Positions 24,737-33,469 of a DNA stretch of 64,000 nucleotides are shown in pieces. Both the position numbers and the translations under genes were made by a program. Source of the DNA: Streptomyces sp. CG4 (GTDB lineage Bacteria; Actinomycetota; Actinomycetes; Streptomycetales; Streptomycetaceae); NCBI RefSeq assembly GCF_041080655.1, contig NZ_CP163525.1:6758001-6822000 (forward strand), given 5' to 3'. Positions within the stretch are counted from its first letter, which is position 1; the number at the start of each line of letters is the position of its first letter. The notes beneath the pieces were generated by a model. It was given only the letters and a program-made list of their open reading frames with translations, was not told the origin of the DNA and ran no database searches.

Positions 24737-27700
24737 TTGTCCCCGTACGAGAAGGCCGGTGCGGCAGCCCACGACGGCATCGCCGTCGTGGGCATGGCCT
24801 GCCGCTACCCCGATGCCGACGACCCCGCGCAGCTGTGGGACCTCGTCCTGCGCAAGCGGCGCGCGTTCCGGCGGCTGCCCGCGGAACGCCTCGCCGTCGA
24901 GGACTACGCCGACCCCACGCGCCGCGACCCGGACAGCATCTACGGGACCAGGGCCGCCCTGCTGGAGGGCTGGCACTTCGACCGGGGCGCCTTCCGGGTC
25001 CCCGGCGCGGTGCACCGAGCCACCGACCCCGCCCACTGGCTCGCGCTGGAGACCGCGGCCCGCGCGCTGGAGGACGCCGGGGCCCCCGGCGGCGCCGGCC
25101 TGGACCGGGACCGGGTCGCGGTGGTCATGGGCAACACCCTCACCGGCGAGGTCACCCGCGCCCGCTCCATGCGGCTGCGCTGGCCGTACGTACGGGCCGT
25201 GCTCGACGGCGTCCTGGCGGAGGAGGGACTCACCGGGGCACAGCGCGAGAAGGTGCTCGCCCGGACCGCCGAGCGCTACCTGGAGCCGTTCCCCGCGCCC
25301 GACGACGAGTTCCTGGCGGGCGGCCTCGCCAACACCATCGCCGGCCGGATCTGCAATCAGTTCGACTTCCACGGCGGCGGCTTCACCGTGGACGGTGCCT
25401 GCGCCTCCTCGCTGCTCGCCGTGACCACGGCCTGCGGGCGGCTGCGCGAGGGGAGCGTCGACCTGGTGCTGGCCGGCGGCGTGGACATCAGCCTCGACCC
25501 GTTCGAACTCGTCGGGTTCGCGCGGCTCGGCGCGCTGGCCGAGGACCGGATGCGGATCTACGACAAGGAGGCCACCGGCTTCCTGCCCGGCGAGGGATGC
25601 GGGGTCGTTGCCCTGATGCGCAGCCGGGACGCGGCCGCCGCGGGCATGCCCGTCTACGCCGAGATCCGGGGCTGGGGCATCTCCTCGGACGGCGCGGGCG
25701 GCATCACCCGCCCCGATCGGCGGGGCCAGCTCCTGGCGCTGCGCCGGGCCTACGCCCACGCGGAGGCCGACCCGGCCGCCACCGGGCTGCTGGAGGGCCA
25801 CGGAACCGGTACGGCGGTGGGCGACGCGATCGAACTGCAGGCGCTGTGCGCGCTGCGCGCCGGGTCCCCGCGGCCGGCCGCGCTCGGATCGATCAAGGCC
25901 AACATCGGCCACACCAAGGCCGCGGCCGGACTGGCCGGCCTGATCAAGGCGTGTCTGAGCGTGCACGGCGGCGTGCTGCCGCCGACCACGGGATGCGACC
26001 ACCCCCGGGACGAACTCGTCGGCGACGGCGCGGTGTTGCGGATCCTCGCCGACCCGACGGAGTGGCAGCCCGGGCCGCGCGTCGCCGGGGTGAGCGCCTT
26101 CGGGTTCGGCGGCATCAACACCCATGTGGTGCTGAGCGAACCCCGGCAGCCGAAGCCGCGAGCCGTCACCCTCCCTGCTGTGCCGCGCGCCCGCAGGGCC
26201 GACCCGGAGCAGGAGCTGATCCTGCTCAGCTCGGACAGCCCCGGGGAACTGTCGGACCGGCTGCGACGCCTGGCACGGCTGGCGCCGCGGCTGTGCGACG
26301 CCGAACTCCACGACCTCGCCTGCGCCTGGGGCCGCGCGCCCCACCCCGGCCCGGTCCGCGCCGCCCTGATCGCCGCATCCCCCGAGCAGCTCGCCCGGCG
26401 CGCCGAGACCGCCGCGGCCGCACTCGCCGAGTCCGGGCCGGGCACGCTGGTCCGGCGCCCCGGCGTGTGGGCCGGGAACGCCTGCCCCGGCCGGGTCACC
26501 CTGCTGTTCCCGGGCCAGGGGGCCCCGCTGCCCGCAGGGCCGGGTGCGCTCGGCGCCGACCTGGCCGAGGAGGAGGCGAGCGGGTTTCCCCTCGCCCACG
26601 AACTCCAGCCACCCTTCGCCCACGGACCCCGCGCGGTCGCCGACACGGCCGCCGCCCAGTCGGTCGTGCACCGGGCCTCGCTGACGGGCCTGCGGTGGCT
26701 TCAGAAGCTCGGCGTACGGGCCGAGGCGGCGCTCGGGCACAGCCTGGGCGAGTACGCCGCGCTCGTCTGGGCCGGCTGTCTGGACGCGCGGGAGAGCCTG
26801 GAACTGGTGGACCGGCGCGGCCGGACCATGGCCGAACTCTGCGCTCCCGGCACGGGAATGCTGGCGCTGACCGTCGACGCCGCGGCCGCCGAGGAGCTGT
26901 GCCGGGGCACCTCGCTGGTGGTCGCCGCGTACAACGGGCCGCTGGCCCATGTGGTCGCCGGACCCGCCGGTGAACTGGCCGCACTGGCCCGGCGCGCGGC
27001 CGAGCGCGGGATCGACGCGCTGCCGCTGCCCGTGGCGCACGCCTTCCACTCGCCCGCCGTCGCCGCCGCGGCGGAGAAGTTCGCGCCCCTGGTCCGCGCC
27101 ACCGGATGGGCGGCGCCCCGGGGCACGCTGCTCTCCGGCGTGACCGGCGGCGTCTGCCGCGCAGGGGGAGCGGAGCTGCAGGACCTGCTGTGTGCGCAGA
27201 TGACGGCACCGGTGCGGTTCTGGGAGGCAGTCCGCGCGGCCGCCGACCGCACGGACCTGTTCTGCGAGACCGGCCCCGGCCGCGGCCTCGCGGCCCTGGC
27301 CGCCCCCAGCGGCGTGCCCACGGTGTCCCTGGACGTCGGGGCGGCGGGCCCGGGGCCGCGCGCGCAGACCGCGGCCGCGCTCTTCGCCTGCGGTGCGCTC
27401 GCCTCGGCCGAGGCACTGTTCGAGGGCCGCGAGAGCCGCCCCGTGAACCCGTGGCGGGAGCGGGTGTTCATCAGCAACCCCTGCGCCCGGCCCGCACCCG
27501 GCCCCGGTACCGCACCGGCCGAACCGTCCGCATCCGCCGAACCGTCCGCATCCGCCGGGCCGTTCGCTTCCGTGCCTGCCGAGCGGGCCGCGTCGGCCGA
27601 GCCGCCCGTACGCGACGAACCGGCGGTGCCCACCCAGCCGTTCACCTTCGCCCAGCCGTTCACCTCAGTACGGCCCGAACCTTTCGTACGGTCCGAACCT

Positions 27701-30700
27701 TCCCTAGAGCCTGAACAACCCGTCCCCGCCCAGCCGTTCCCGCCCCCCGATCCTGACGAACCCGTCGGCCACCCGTCCGGGGAGGACGTCGCCGACATCG
27801 TGCTGCGCCTGGTCGCCCGGGCCACGGAGTTCGAGCCGACGGCGCTCGCGCCGGACCAGCGGCTGCTCAGCGACCTCCACCTGTCGTCGCTGAAGGTCAC
27901 CCAGCTGGTCGCCGAGGCCGCCCGCGCGGCGGATCGCGAGCCCCCGGCCGCGCCGCTGACCATGGCGGACGCGTCGCTCGCCGAGATCGTCGAGGTGGTG
28001 CGCGCGCTCCCCGGAGCCGGCAGCGGCGCGGGGCCGGACACGATCGTCCCCGGGGTCGCGCCCTGGATCCGCTGCTTCGCCGAGCAACTGCGTCCCGTCG
28101 CCCCGCCCGCCCCGGACCCCGCCGACCGTCCGGGCCGGGTCACCGTCGCGGCACCTCGGGGATCGGCGCCCGGCACCTTCCGGCTGCCGGCCGGTGAGCC
28201 GGCGGGCCGGGCCGAGCTGGTGTACGTGCCCGACGCGGCGGCGCCGGAGGGGCTCGCCGGGCTCCTCGGCGCGGCCCGCTCGGCCCTCGCCGGTGGCGGT
28301 CGGCTCGTCCTGGTCACCCACGGTTCGGGCCTGTCCGGCTTCGCGGGCAGCCTGTACCAGGAACACCCGGAGCTCGGCATCACCGTGCTCCGGGTGCCGC
28401 CGACCGAGACGGGCCTGGCGGCCGCGGCAGCCGTCGCGGGCGCCGAGCCCGGGGTGCTGCGGGAGCTGGTGGTGCGCGAGGACGGCAGCTGCGCCGAGCC
28501 GGTCGCCATGCCGCTGCCCGAACCGGACGCCGGCGCCGAACCGGTGCTCGGCGCGGGGGACGTCCTGCTGGTCAGCGGCGGCGGCAAGGGGCTGGGCTTC
28601 GAGGCCGCCGCCGCGTTCGCCCGTACGACGGGTGTCGCGCTCGCCCTGCTCGGCCGCGGTGATCCGGCCCGGGACGCGGCGCTGCGGCGGAACCTGGAAC
28701 GGCTCGCCGAACTCGGCGCCACGGTCCGCTACCAGCGGGCGGACCTCACCGACCCGCACGCCACCGCGCACGCGGTCGCCGAGGTGCAGCGCGAACTGGG
28801 CCCGGTCACCGCCGTGCTGCACGCCGCCGGGATCAACCAGCCGCGGCGCTTCGCCGACCTCACCGAGACCGACGTACGGGCACACCTGGCACCGAAGACA
28901 GCGGGTCTGGCCCATCTGCTGGCCGCGGTGGACCGCGGCCGGCTGCGCCTGCTGATCGGATTCGGCTCGGTGATCGGCCGCTACGGACTGGCGGGCGAGT
29001 GCCACTACGCGCTCGCCAACGGCCGGCTGCGCCAGATGCTCCAGGACGAGGCCCGCGACCTGCCCGACTGCCGCACCCTGGTCCTCGACTGGTCGGTGTG
29101 GGCCGGCGTGGGCATGGGGGAACGGCTCGGTGTGCTGGACCAGTTGGCCCGCAACGACGTCACACCGATCCCCGTGGAGCAGGGCCTGGACCTGTTGCTG
29201 CGGCTGGCCGCCGCCCGGGGCCTGCCCACGGCGGTGGCCGTGCACGGGCGCATGGGACTGCCGCCGAGCCCGCTGCCCGTGGACGCGTTCGGCACCGCGG
29301 CCCGGTTCCTGACGCGCCCGCGCATCCACTACCCGGGCGTGGAACTCGTCGTGGACAACGTGCTGACCGAGGCCACCGACCCGTATCTGCGCGACCACCG
29401 CATCGACGGGCTGCCGGTGCTGCCCGCCGTCGTCGGTCTGGAGGCGATGGCCCAGGCCGCCTCCGTACTGGCGGGCCGGGCGCTGCGCCGCTGCCGCGAG
29501 GTGACGTTCGAGCAGCCCGTCACACCGGCGTCCGGCGCCCCACGCGTCCTGCGGCTGTGCGCGCTCGCCGAGGACGGCGCCGTCACCGTGGCCCTGCGCA
29601 GCGACGAGACGGCGTTCGGAGCGGACCACTTCCGCGCCGTGTTCCCGCTGCCGGACGACGACGACACGGTGCCGGCGGGCGACGCGCCGGCCCTGCCGCC
29701 GGTGACCGGCGACGACCCCGAGGTCCCGGCCGCGGACCTCTACGGGCCGCTCTACTTCCACACCGGCCGCTTCCGGCGGGTCGAACGGCTGGCCGGACTG
29801 CGGGCCCGGCAGGTCAGGGCCCGGCTGGGCCAGGCCGTCGAGGCGGACTGGTTCGCCGGGGGACTGGCCCAGGGCCTGCTCCTCGGCAGCCCCGGACGCA
29901 ACGACGCGACCATCCACGCGCTGCAGGCCTGTGTCCCGGGCCGGCGGCTGCTGCCCGTGGGCTGCGAGGAGTTCCAGGCCGCGGCGCCGGGCCCGGCAGG
30001 CGCGGACGGAGATGTCACCGTGCACGCCCGGGAGCGCTGGTCCGAGGCCGGTGCGTACGCATGGGACGTCGAGGCCGTGGACGGGGGCGGGCGGGTCCTG
30101 GTCCGCTGGCGCGGGCTGCGGCTGCTGGACGTGGGCCCGCTGCCGCGCCGGGAGCGCTGGACCCGGCCGCTGCTCGCGGTGCACCTGGAACGGGGCGCGC
30201 TCACGCTCGGCCTGGACCCCGCCCTGACGCTCGGCATCGAGTCGGGCCCACCGCGGGAACGTACCGTCCCTCCGGTGCGGCCACCGCACGGGACCTCGCG
30301 CAGCCACTGCGGTCCGCTGGTCCTGACCGCCACGGCCCCGGCCGGGGTCGCCGTGGACTGGCAGCGGATCGCCGCCGCCGAGGCGGACGGGGTGCGCTCG
30401 GCGCTCGGCGCCCCCTACGAGGGGCTGTGGACGCAACTGCGGCCGGCGCTGGACGAACCGGACCACGCCCTCGCGGCACGGCTGTGGGCGGTGGCCGAGT
30501 GCGGCGCCAAAGCGGGGTGCGGCCCCACCGCGCCGCTGACCGTGGACGGGGTCTTCGAGGACGGCTGGGTCCGTTTCCGCAGCGGGCGTTCGCTCGTCGC
30601 GACCGCGGTGGTCCCGGCCGAGCTGGCGCCCGAGGGCGTGCAGGCACCGGGGCCGGGCGACGGCGACGGGCCGGGCCCGGTGATCGCCGTGGCCGTGATG

Positions 30701-30802
30701 ACAGGAGCGGGAGGCACACATGTGGCAGCGCACCACGTACAACCACCGGCATCTGGTGATGCTGGAAGAGACGAACCTCGTCGGGAACGTGTACTTCAGT
30801 AA
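24737..30802 (+). CDS. pksE: enediyne-type iterative polyketide synthase (PKSE)
   Basis: A PKS of 2,021 residues with the enediyne order KS-AT-ACP-KR-DH-PPTase. KS: Cys222 in VDGACASS, His355 in EGHGTGT, His392 in NIGHTKAA. AT: Ser669 in GHSLGEYAAL. A repetitive Pro/Glu/Ser linker precedes the ACP, whose phosphopantetheine serine is Ser1051 in DLHLSSLKV. KR: GGGKGLG at 1281-1287, Tyr1424 and Asn1428. DH: His1554 in DHRIDGLPVLP. C-terminal PPTase: Asp1874 and the W1917-x3-E1921-x3-K1925 motif. All key residues are present, so it should make a C15-C16 linear polyene on its ACP. TTG 24737 is chosen for its AGGAGGG. The 3' end overlaps tebC by 83 bases. Confidence 0.95.
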   Translation: MSPYEKAGAAAHDGIAVVGMACRYPDADDPAQLWDLVLRKRRAFRRLPAERLAVEDYADPTRRDPDSIYGTRAALLEGWHFDRGAFRVPGAVHRATDPAHWLALETAARALEDAGAPGGAGLDRDRVAVVMGNTLTGEVTRARSMRLRWPYVRAVLDGVLAEEGLTGAQREKVLARTAERYLEPFPAPDDEFLAGGLANTIAGRICNQFDFHGGGFTVDGACASSLLAVTTACGRLREGSVDLVLAGGVDISLDPFELVGFARLGALAEDRMRIYDKEATGFLPGEGCGVVALMRSRDAAAAGMPVYAEIRGWGISSDGAGGITRPDRRGQLLALRRAYAHAEADPAATGLLEGHGTGTAVGDAIELQALCALRAGSPRPAALGSIKANIGHTKAAAGLAGLIKACLSVHGGVLPPTTGCDHPRDELVGDGAVLRILADPTEWQPGPRVAGVSAFGFGGINTHVVLSEPRQPKPRAVTLPAVPRARRADPEQELILLSSDSPGELSDRLRRLARLAPRLCDAELHDLACAWGRAPHPGPVRAALIAASPEQLARRAETAAAALAESGPGTLVRRPGVWAGNACPGRVTLLFPGQGAPLPAGPGALGADLAEEEASGFPLAHELQPPFAHGPRAVADTAAAQSVVHRASLTGLRWLQKLGVRAEAALGHSLGEYAALVWAGCLDARESLELVDRRGRTMAELCAPGTGMLALTVDAAAAEELCRGTSLVVAAYNGPLAHVVAGPAGELAALARRAAERGIDALPLPVAHAFHSPAVAAAAEKFAPLVRATGWAAPRGTLLSGVTGGVCRAGGAELQDLLCAQMTAPVRFWEAVRAAADRTDLFCETGPGRGLAALAAPSGVPTVSLDVGAAGPGPRAQTAAALFACGALASAEALFEGRESRPVNPWRERVFISNPCARPAPGPGTAPAEPSASAEPSASAGPFASVPAERAASAEPPVRDEPAVPTQPFTFAQPFTSVRPEPFVRSEPSLEPEQPVPAQPFPPPDPDEPVGHPSGEDVADIVLRLVARATEFEPTALAPDQRLLSDLHLSSLKVTQLVAEAARAADREPPAAPLTMADASLAEIVEVVRALPGAGSGAGPDTIVPGVAPWIRCFAEQLRPVAPPAPDPADRPGRVTVAAPRGSAPGTFRLPAGEPAGRAELVYVPDAAAPEGLAGLLGAARSALAGGGRLVLVTHGSGLSGFAGSLYQEHPELGITVLRVPPTETGLAAAAAVAGAEPGVLRELVVREDGSCAEPVAMPLPEPDAGAEPVLGAGDVLLVSGGGKGLGFEAAAAFARTTGVALALLGRGDPARDAALRRNLERLAELGATVRYQRADLTDPHATAHAVAEVQRELGPVTAVLHAAGINQPRRFADLTETDVRAHLAPKTAGLAHLLAAVDRGRLRLLIGFGSVIGRYGLAGECHYALANGRLRQMLQDEARDLPDCRTLVLDWSVWAGVGMGERLGVLDQLARNDVTPIPVEQGLDLLLRLAAARGLPTAVAVHGRMGLPPSPLPVDAFGTAARFLTRPRIHYPGVELVVDNVLTEATDPYLRDHRIDGLPVLPAVVGLEAMAQAASVLAGRALRRCREVTFEQPVTPASGAPRVLRLCALAEDGAVTVALRSDETAFGADHFRAVFPLPDDDDTVPAGDAPALPPVTGDDPEVPAADLYGPLYFHTGRFRRVERLAGLRARQVRARLGQAVEADWFAGGLAQGLLLGSPGRNDATIHALQACVPGRRLLPVGCEEFQAAAPGPAGADGDVTVHARERWSEAGAYAWDVEAVDGGGRVLVRWRGLRLLDVGPLPRRERWTRPLLAVHLERGALTLGLDPALTLGIESGPPRERTVPPVRPPHGTSRSHCGPLVLTATAPAGVAVDWQRIAAAEADGVRSALGAPYEGLWTQLRPALDEPDHALAARLWAVAECGAKAGCGPTAPLTVDGVFEDGWVRFRSGRSLVATAVVPAELAPEGVQAPGPGDGDGPGPVIAVAVMTGAGGTHVAAHHVQPPASGDAGRDEPRRERVLQ

Positions 30803-31181
30803 CTACTTCCTGTGGCAGGGGCATTGCCGCGAACGCTTCCTGGCCGAGCGGGCACCGGGAGTGCTCAGGGCCCTGCACGAGGACTTCGCCATGGTCACCG
30901 TCTCCAGCCGCTGTGACTTCTTCGCCGAGCTGTACGCCGTCGACGAGGTGGAGGTGCGGATGTCGCTCGGCGCCCGCGAGGCGAACAAGGTCACCATGTT
31001 CTTCGACTACTACCGGCTGCGGGACCGGACGGCCCAGCTGGTGGCCCGGGGAGAGCAGACCATCGCCTGCATGCGGCGCACCGCCGAGGGGATGGAGCCG
31101 ATGGACGTACCCGAGGAACTCGCCGCGGCGCTGCGCCCCTACGAGCGGGAACCCGCCCTGGCGGTGGCCCGGAGTGTCTGA
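30720..31181 (+). CDS. tebC: enediyne thioesterase (TEBC/E10)
   Basis: A hot-dog thioesterase of 153 residues of the 4-hydroxybenzoyl-CoA type that releases the polyene from PKSE. The family signature is HRHLVMLEETNLVGNVYFSNYFLWQGHCRERFL near the N-terminus; the conserved Arg in QGHCRERF and Glu16-Glu17 replace the Asp nucleophile of other hot-dog enzymes. GGGAGG precedes ATG 30720, which lies inside the last codons of pksE, an unusually long 83-base overlap. The NADP-binding oxidoreductase gene starts eight bases before its stop. With PKSE it defines the minimal enediyne pair. Confidence 0.93.
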   Translation: MWQRTTYNHRHLVMLEETNLVGNVYFSNYFLWQGHCRERFLAERAPGVLRALHEDFAMVTVSSRCDFFAELYAVDEVEVRMSLGAREANKVTMFFDYYRLRDRTAQLVARGEQTIACMRRTAEGMEPMDVPEELAAALRPYEREPALAVARSV

Positions 31182-31869
31182 AGGGGACGTCCGCCCCGGC
31201 CGTGCCGCCGCGGCCGCGCCGCTGCCCGTCTGCACCGCCGTGGTGGGCTGCGGACGCATGGGGTCCGCGCTGCTGCAGGCCGCGCTCCGGCAGGGCCTTC
31301 CGGTACGGGCCGGGGTGCGCGAACACCGGCGCAGACGGCCCGGTGTGCCGCCGGAGGTGGTGCAGCTGGCGCCCCGGGAAGCCGCGGCGGCGGCCGAGCT
31401 GGTGGTGCTCGCGGTGCCGCCGGGCGAGCCGCTGCGGCAGGTGGCGGAGCAGCTGGCACCGGTGCTGGCCGGCAAGGTGGTGCTGGAGCTGTCCAACCCC
31501 GCGATGCCCCGGCGGGACATGCCCGCACCGCGTGGGCCCTGGGGGCCGAGCGAGGCGGAGCTGCTGGCCCGGCGGCTGCCCCGGGCACGGGTGGCGAAGG
31601 CGCTGAACACGGTATCGGCCAAGGCCCTGAGCCGACTTGGGCCCGCGCCCGGCGGGGAGTGGCGCCGGCCGAGCGTACCCGTCGCCGTGGACGATCCGTC
31701 GGCGCAGCGACTGGTCTGCGCCTGGGTGGAGGCGCTCGGCTTCGAGGCGGTGCCGGCGGGACCCCTCACCCATGCCCGCTCGCTGGAGCATCTGGCCCAA
31801 CTGCTGTGCCACATCGACGCGCAGTCGGGGCGTACGGGGCTGGTGGGATGCCGGATCCTGCGCCCCTGA
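31174..31869 (+). CDS. NADP-binding oxidoreductase, F420-reductase-like
   Basis: A protein of 231 residues with an N-terminal Rossmann fold (VVGCGRMGSALLQAAL) and the layout of NADPH:F420 reductases and related dinucleotide-binding enzymes: LVVLAVPPGEPL, VVLELSNPAM, VAKALNTVSAKAL and a C-terminal helical part. Unlike NpdG at 56.5 kb, the first glycine loop reads GCGRMG instead of GGTGPQG. GTG 31174 overlaps tebC by eight bases with no good ribosome site, so translational coupling is likely. A redox step after polyene release is possible. This gene is not part of the universal five-gene core. It is followed by a tandem repeat and the hydrolase-fold gene. Confidence 0.75.
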   Translation: MSEGDVRPGRAAAAAPLPVCTAVVGCGRMGSALLQAALRQGLPVRAGVREHRRRRPGVPPEVVQLAPREAAAAAELVVLAVPPGEPLRQVAEQLAPVLAGKVVLELSNPAMPRRDMPAPRGPWGPSEAELLARRLPRARVAKALNTVSAKALSRLGPAPGGEWRRPSVPVAVDDPSAQRLVCAWVEALGFEAVPAGPLTHARSLEHLAQLLCHIDAQSGRTGLVGCRILRP

Positions 31870-31909
31870 AGCGCCATTGAAGCGCCTTTGAAGCGCCCCT
31901 GAAGCGCCC
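31867..31909 (+). repeat. tandem 11-bp repeat at a stop codon
   Basis: Four copies of TGAAGCGCC plus two variable bases (the last 10 bp long) start at the stop codon of the oxidoreductase and run into TGAAGGAGG, the ribosome-binding site of the next gene. The site may have grown by slippage and could alter spacing or coupling between the two genes. Confidence 0.85.
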
Positions 31910-31924
31910 TGAAGGAGGAAACCC

Positions 31925-32827
31925 ATGTGTGGAACGCCCGAGTCCGATTGCCGGGAAGCCGATGCGCGGACGGTCGTCCGCCTGCTGATGCCCGCCCCGC
32001 ACGGTCCGCTCGCCGGCGTCGAGGTCCGCCGCCCGGGTCCGTCCGGCCCCCACTGGGACGGCAGCAGAGTGGCGCTGGTGTCCGGAGCGGGAGGCGCCAA
32101 GGAGGACTTCCTGCCGCTGATGCACCGCCTGGTCGAGGCGGGACACCGGCTCTTCGCCGTGGACCTGTGCGGCCAGAACGAGACCCCTGGCCCCGACGAT
32201 CCCGCCGCGTACGGCATCGACGCGCAGGCCACCGACCTGGCCGTCGCGATGACGGCGGCGTGTGCCCGCAAGCCCGTGCACCTCGTCGGCCACGGCGCGG
32301 GCGCCCTGGTGGCGGCCACCGCCGTGCTCCAGGCCCGCTCCCGGGAGCGGTTCGCACCGTCGACGTACGGCAGCCTCACCCTCGTCGCGCCCTGCTGGGA
32401 CGCGCCCCTGACGGCCGGTGACGTGGCGTCGGCCGACTGGGAGCCGCTGGTGGCGCGGCAGCACCGCGGCGGCACCCTGACCGACGAGCGTCGTGCCCTG
32501 ATCCGGCAGCGGCTGGCCCGCAGCCACCCGATGAGCATGGAGCACCTCGCCGCGGCCGCCGCCGCACCGGATCTCGTCGCCGCGCTGCGCGCCGACGGCA
32601 TCCGGATGCTGGTGGTGGGCGGCGCGGAGGACCCGCTGGTCCCGGTGGACCGCACCCGGGAACTGGCCCGGCACCTCGGCGCGCGCCACAGTGTCGTCCC
32701 CGGAGCCGGACATCTGCCCCACCACGACAACCCCGACGCCCTCGCCGCGGCTCTGACGGCGTTCTGGGCCGAGGACGAGGTGCGCTCGTCCCGCCCGCCC
32801 GCGGCTCACCAGGCCGCCGCGACGTGA
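31925..32827 (+). CDS. alpha/beta-hydrolase-fold protein lacking the nucleophile
   Basis: A protein of 300 residues with the alpha/beta-hydrolase fold: oxyanion-loop region SGAGGAKEDF, acid residue in VVGGAEDPLVPV, and histidine in VPGAGHLPHHDNP. The nucleophile elbow reads VGHGAGALVA, where a Ser (or Asp or Cys) is expected in the middle of G-H-S-x-G. The codon is GGC, so this protein probably does not hydrolyse by the usual mechanism and may bind or fold a substrate instead. GGAGG lies before ATG 31925. It is the last gene of the rightward enediyne unit; a strong terminator follows 12 bases after the stop. Confidence 0.8.
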   Translation: MCGTPESDCREADARTVVRLLMPAPHGPLAGVEVRRPGPSGPHWDGSRVALVSGAGGAKEDFLPLMHRLVEAGHRLFAVDLCGQNETPGPDDPAAYGIDAQATDLAVAMTAACARKPVHLVGHGAGALVAATAVLQARSRERFAPSTYGSLTLVAPCWDAPLTAGDVASADWEPLVARQHRGGTLTDERRALIRQRLARSHPMSMEHLAAAAAAPDLVAALRADGIRMLVVGGAEDPLVPVDRTRELARHLGARHSVVPGAGHLPHHDNPDALAAALTAFWAEDEVRSSRPPAAHQAAAT

Positions 32828-32838
32828 CACGCAACGGC

Positions 32839-32869
32839 ACAGGGCAGCCCGCATATCGGGCTGCCCTGT
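32839..32869. terminator. terminator closing the enediyne unit
   Basis: A perfect 13-bp stem (ACAGGGCAGCCCG pairing with 32857-32869) closes a 5-base CATAT loop. It separates the rightward cassette from the convergent AhpD-like gene and can act on both strands. Confidence 0.92.
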
Positions 32870-32897
32870 CGGCCGCGACGGAACGGAAGCGGTGTCG

Positions 32898-33449
32898 TCA
32901 GGGCTGGAGGGGTACGGCGCTGCGGTAACCGTGCGTGGTGATGTGCTCCGCCATCTCGGTGTACGCGCCGGGCCGGTCGGGGAGAGTGGTGGCCAGGCCG
33001 TCGACGTAGCGGTTGAACATGCAGAACGCCGCCGCGATCAGCACGGTGTCGTGGATCTCCGTGTCCGTCGCCCCGGCGGAGCGGGCGGTCCTGATGTGCT
33101 CGTCGGTGACGTCGCGGCCGCTCTTGTGGACCGCGTCGGCCACGGCGAGCAGCGCCTTGAGCTTTTCGGAGACGGGCGCGCTGGCCGGTTCGGTGCGGAC
33201 CTGGTCGACCAGGGGCAGCCCCTGGTCCAGTTGGGCGGCGGCGAACGCGGCGTGGCAGTCGGTGCAGAAGGAGCAGCTGTTGAGGTGGGAGACCCGGGCG
33301 GCGATCAGCTCCCGCTCGCCCCGGTCCAGGGCGCTGGGCCCGCGCAGCAGGACCTCGGCCAGCTCGCTGAGCGGTGCCGCCGTCTCGGGCCGGAAGGCGA
33401 ACAGCGACACGATCCCGGGCAGGTCATTGCCGAGCTCGATGTGCGGCAT
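32898..33449 (-). CDS. AhpD/carboxymuconolactone-decarboxylase-like peroxidase-related protein
   Basis: A protein of 183 residues of the peroxidase-related CMD family, with the redox motif SHLNSCSFCTDCHAAFA (a CxxC-type pair followed by His). It should act as a cytoplasmic alkylhydroperoxidase or thiol oxidoreductase in homo-oligomers. AAGGAG precedes ATG 33449. It lies 20 bases after the MetE-like gene on the same strand, so the two form a small operon facing the enediyne cassette. Detoxification of radicals or peroxides made by the pathway is conceivable, but the pair may be unrelated to it. Confidence 0.82.
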   Translation of the reverse strand: MPHIELGNDLPGIVSLFAFRPETAAPLSELAEVLLRGPSALDRGERELIAARVSHLNSCSFCTDCHAAFAAAQLDQGLPLVDQVRTEPASAPVSEKLKALLAVADAVHKSGRDVTDEHIRTARSAGATDTEIHDTVLIAAAFCMFNRYVDGLATTLPDRPGAYTEMAEHITTHGYRSAVPLQP

Positions 33450-33469
33450 GCGTGGCTCCTTCGGTCGGT

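Noticed and set aside
27704..30742. Long leftward open frame (about 1,000 codons) opposite pksE
   Set aside because: It is antisense to confirmed PKS domains with all motifs intact; long antisense frames are expected at this GC content and it has no recognisable protein character.
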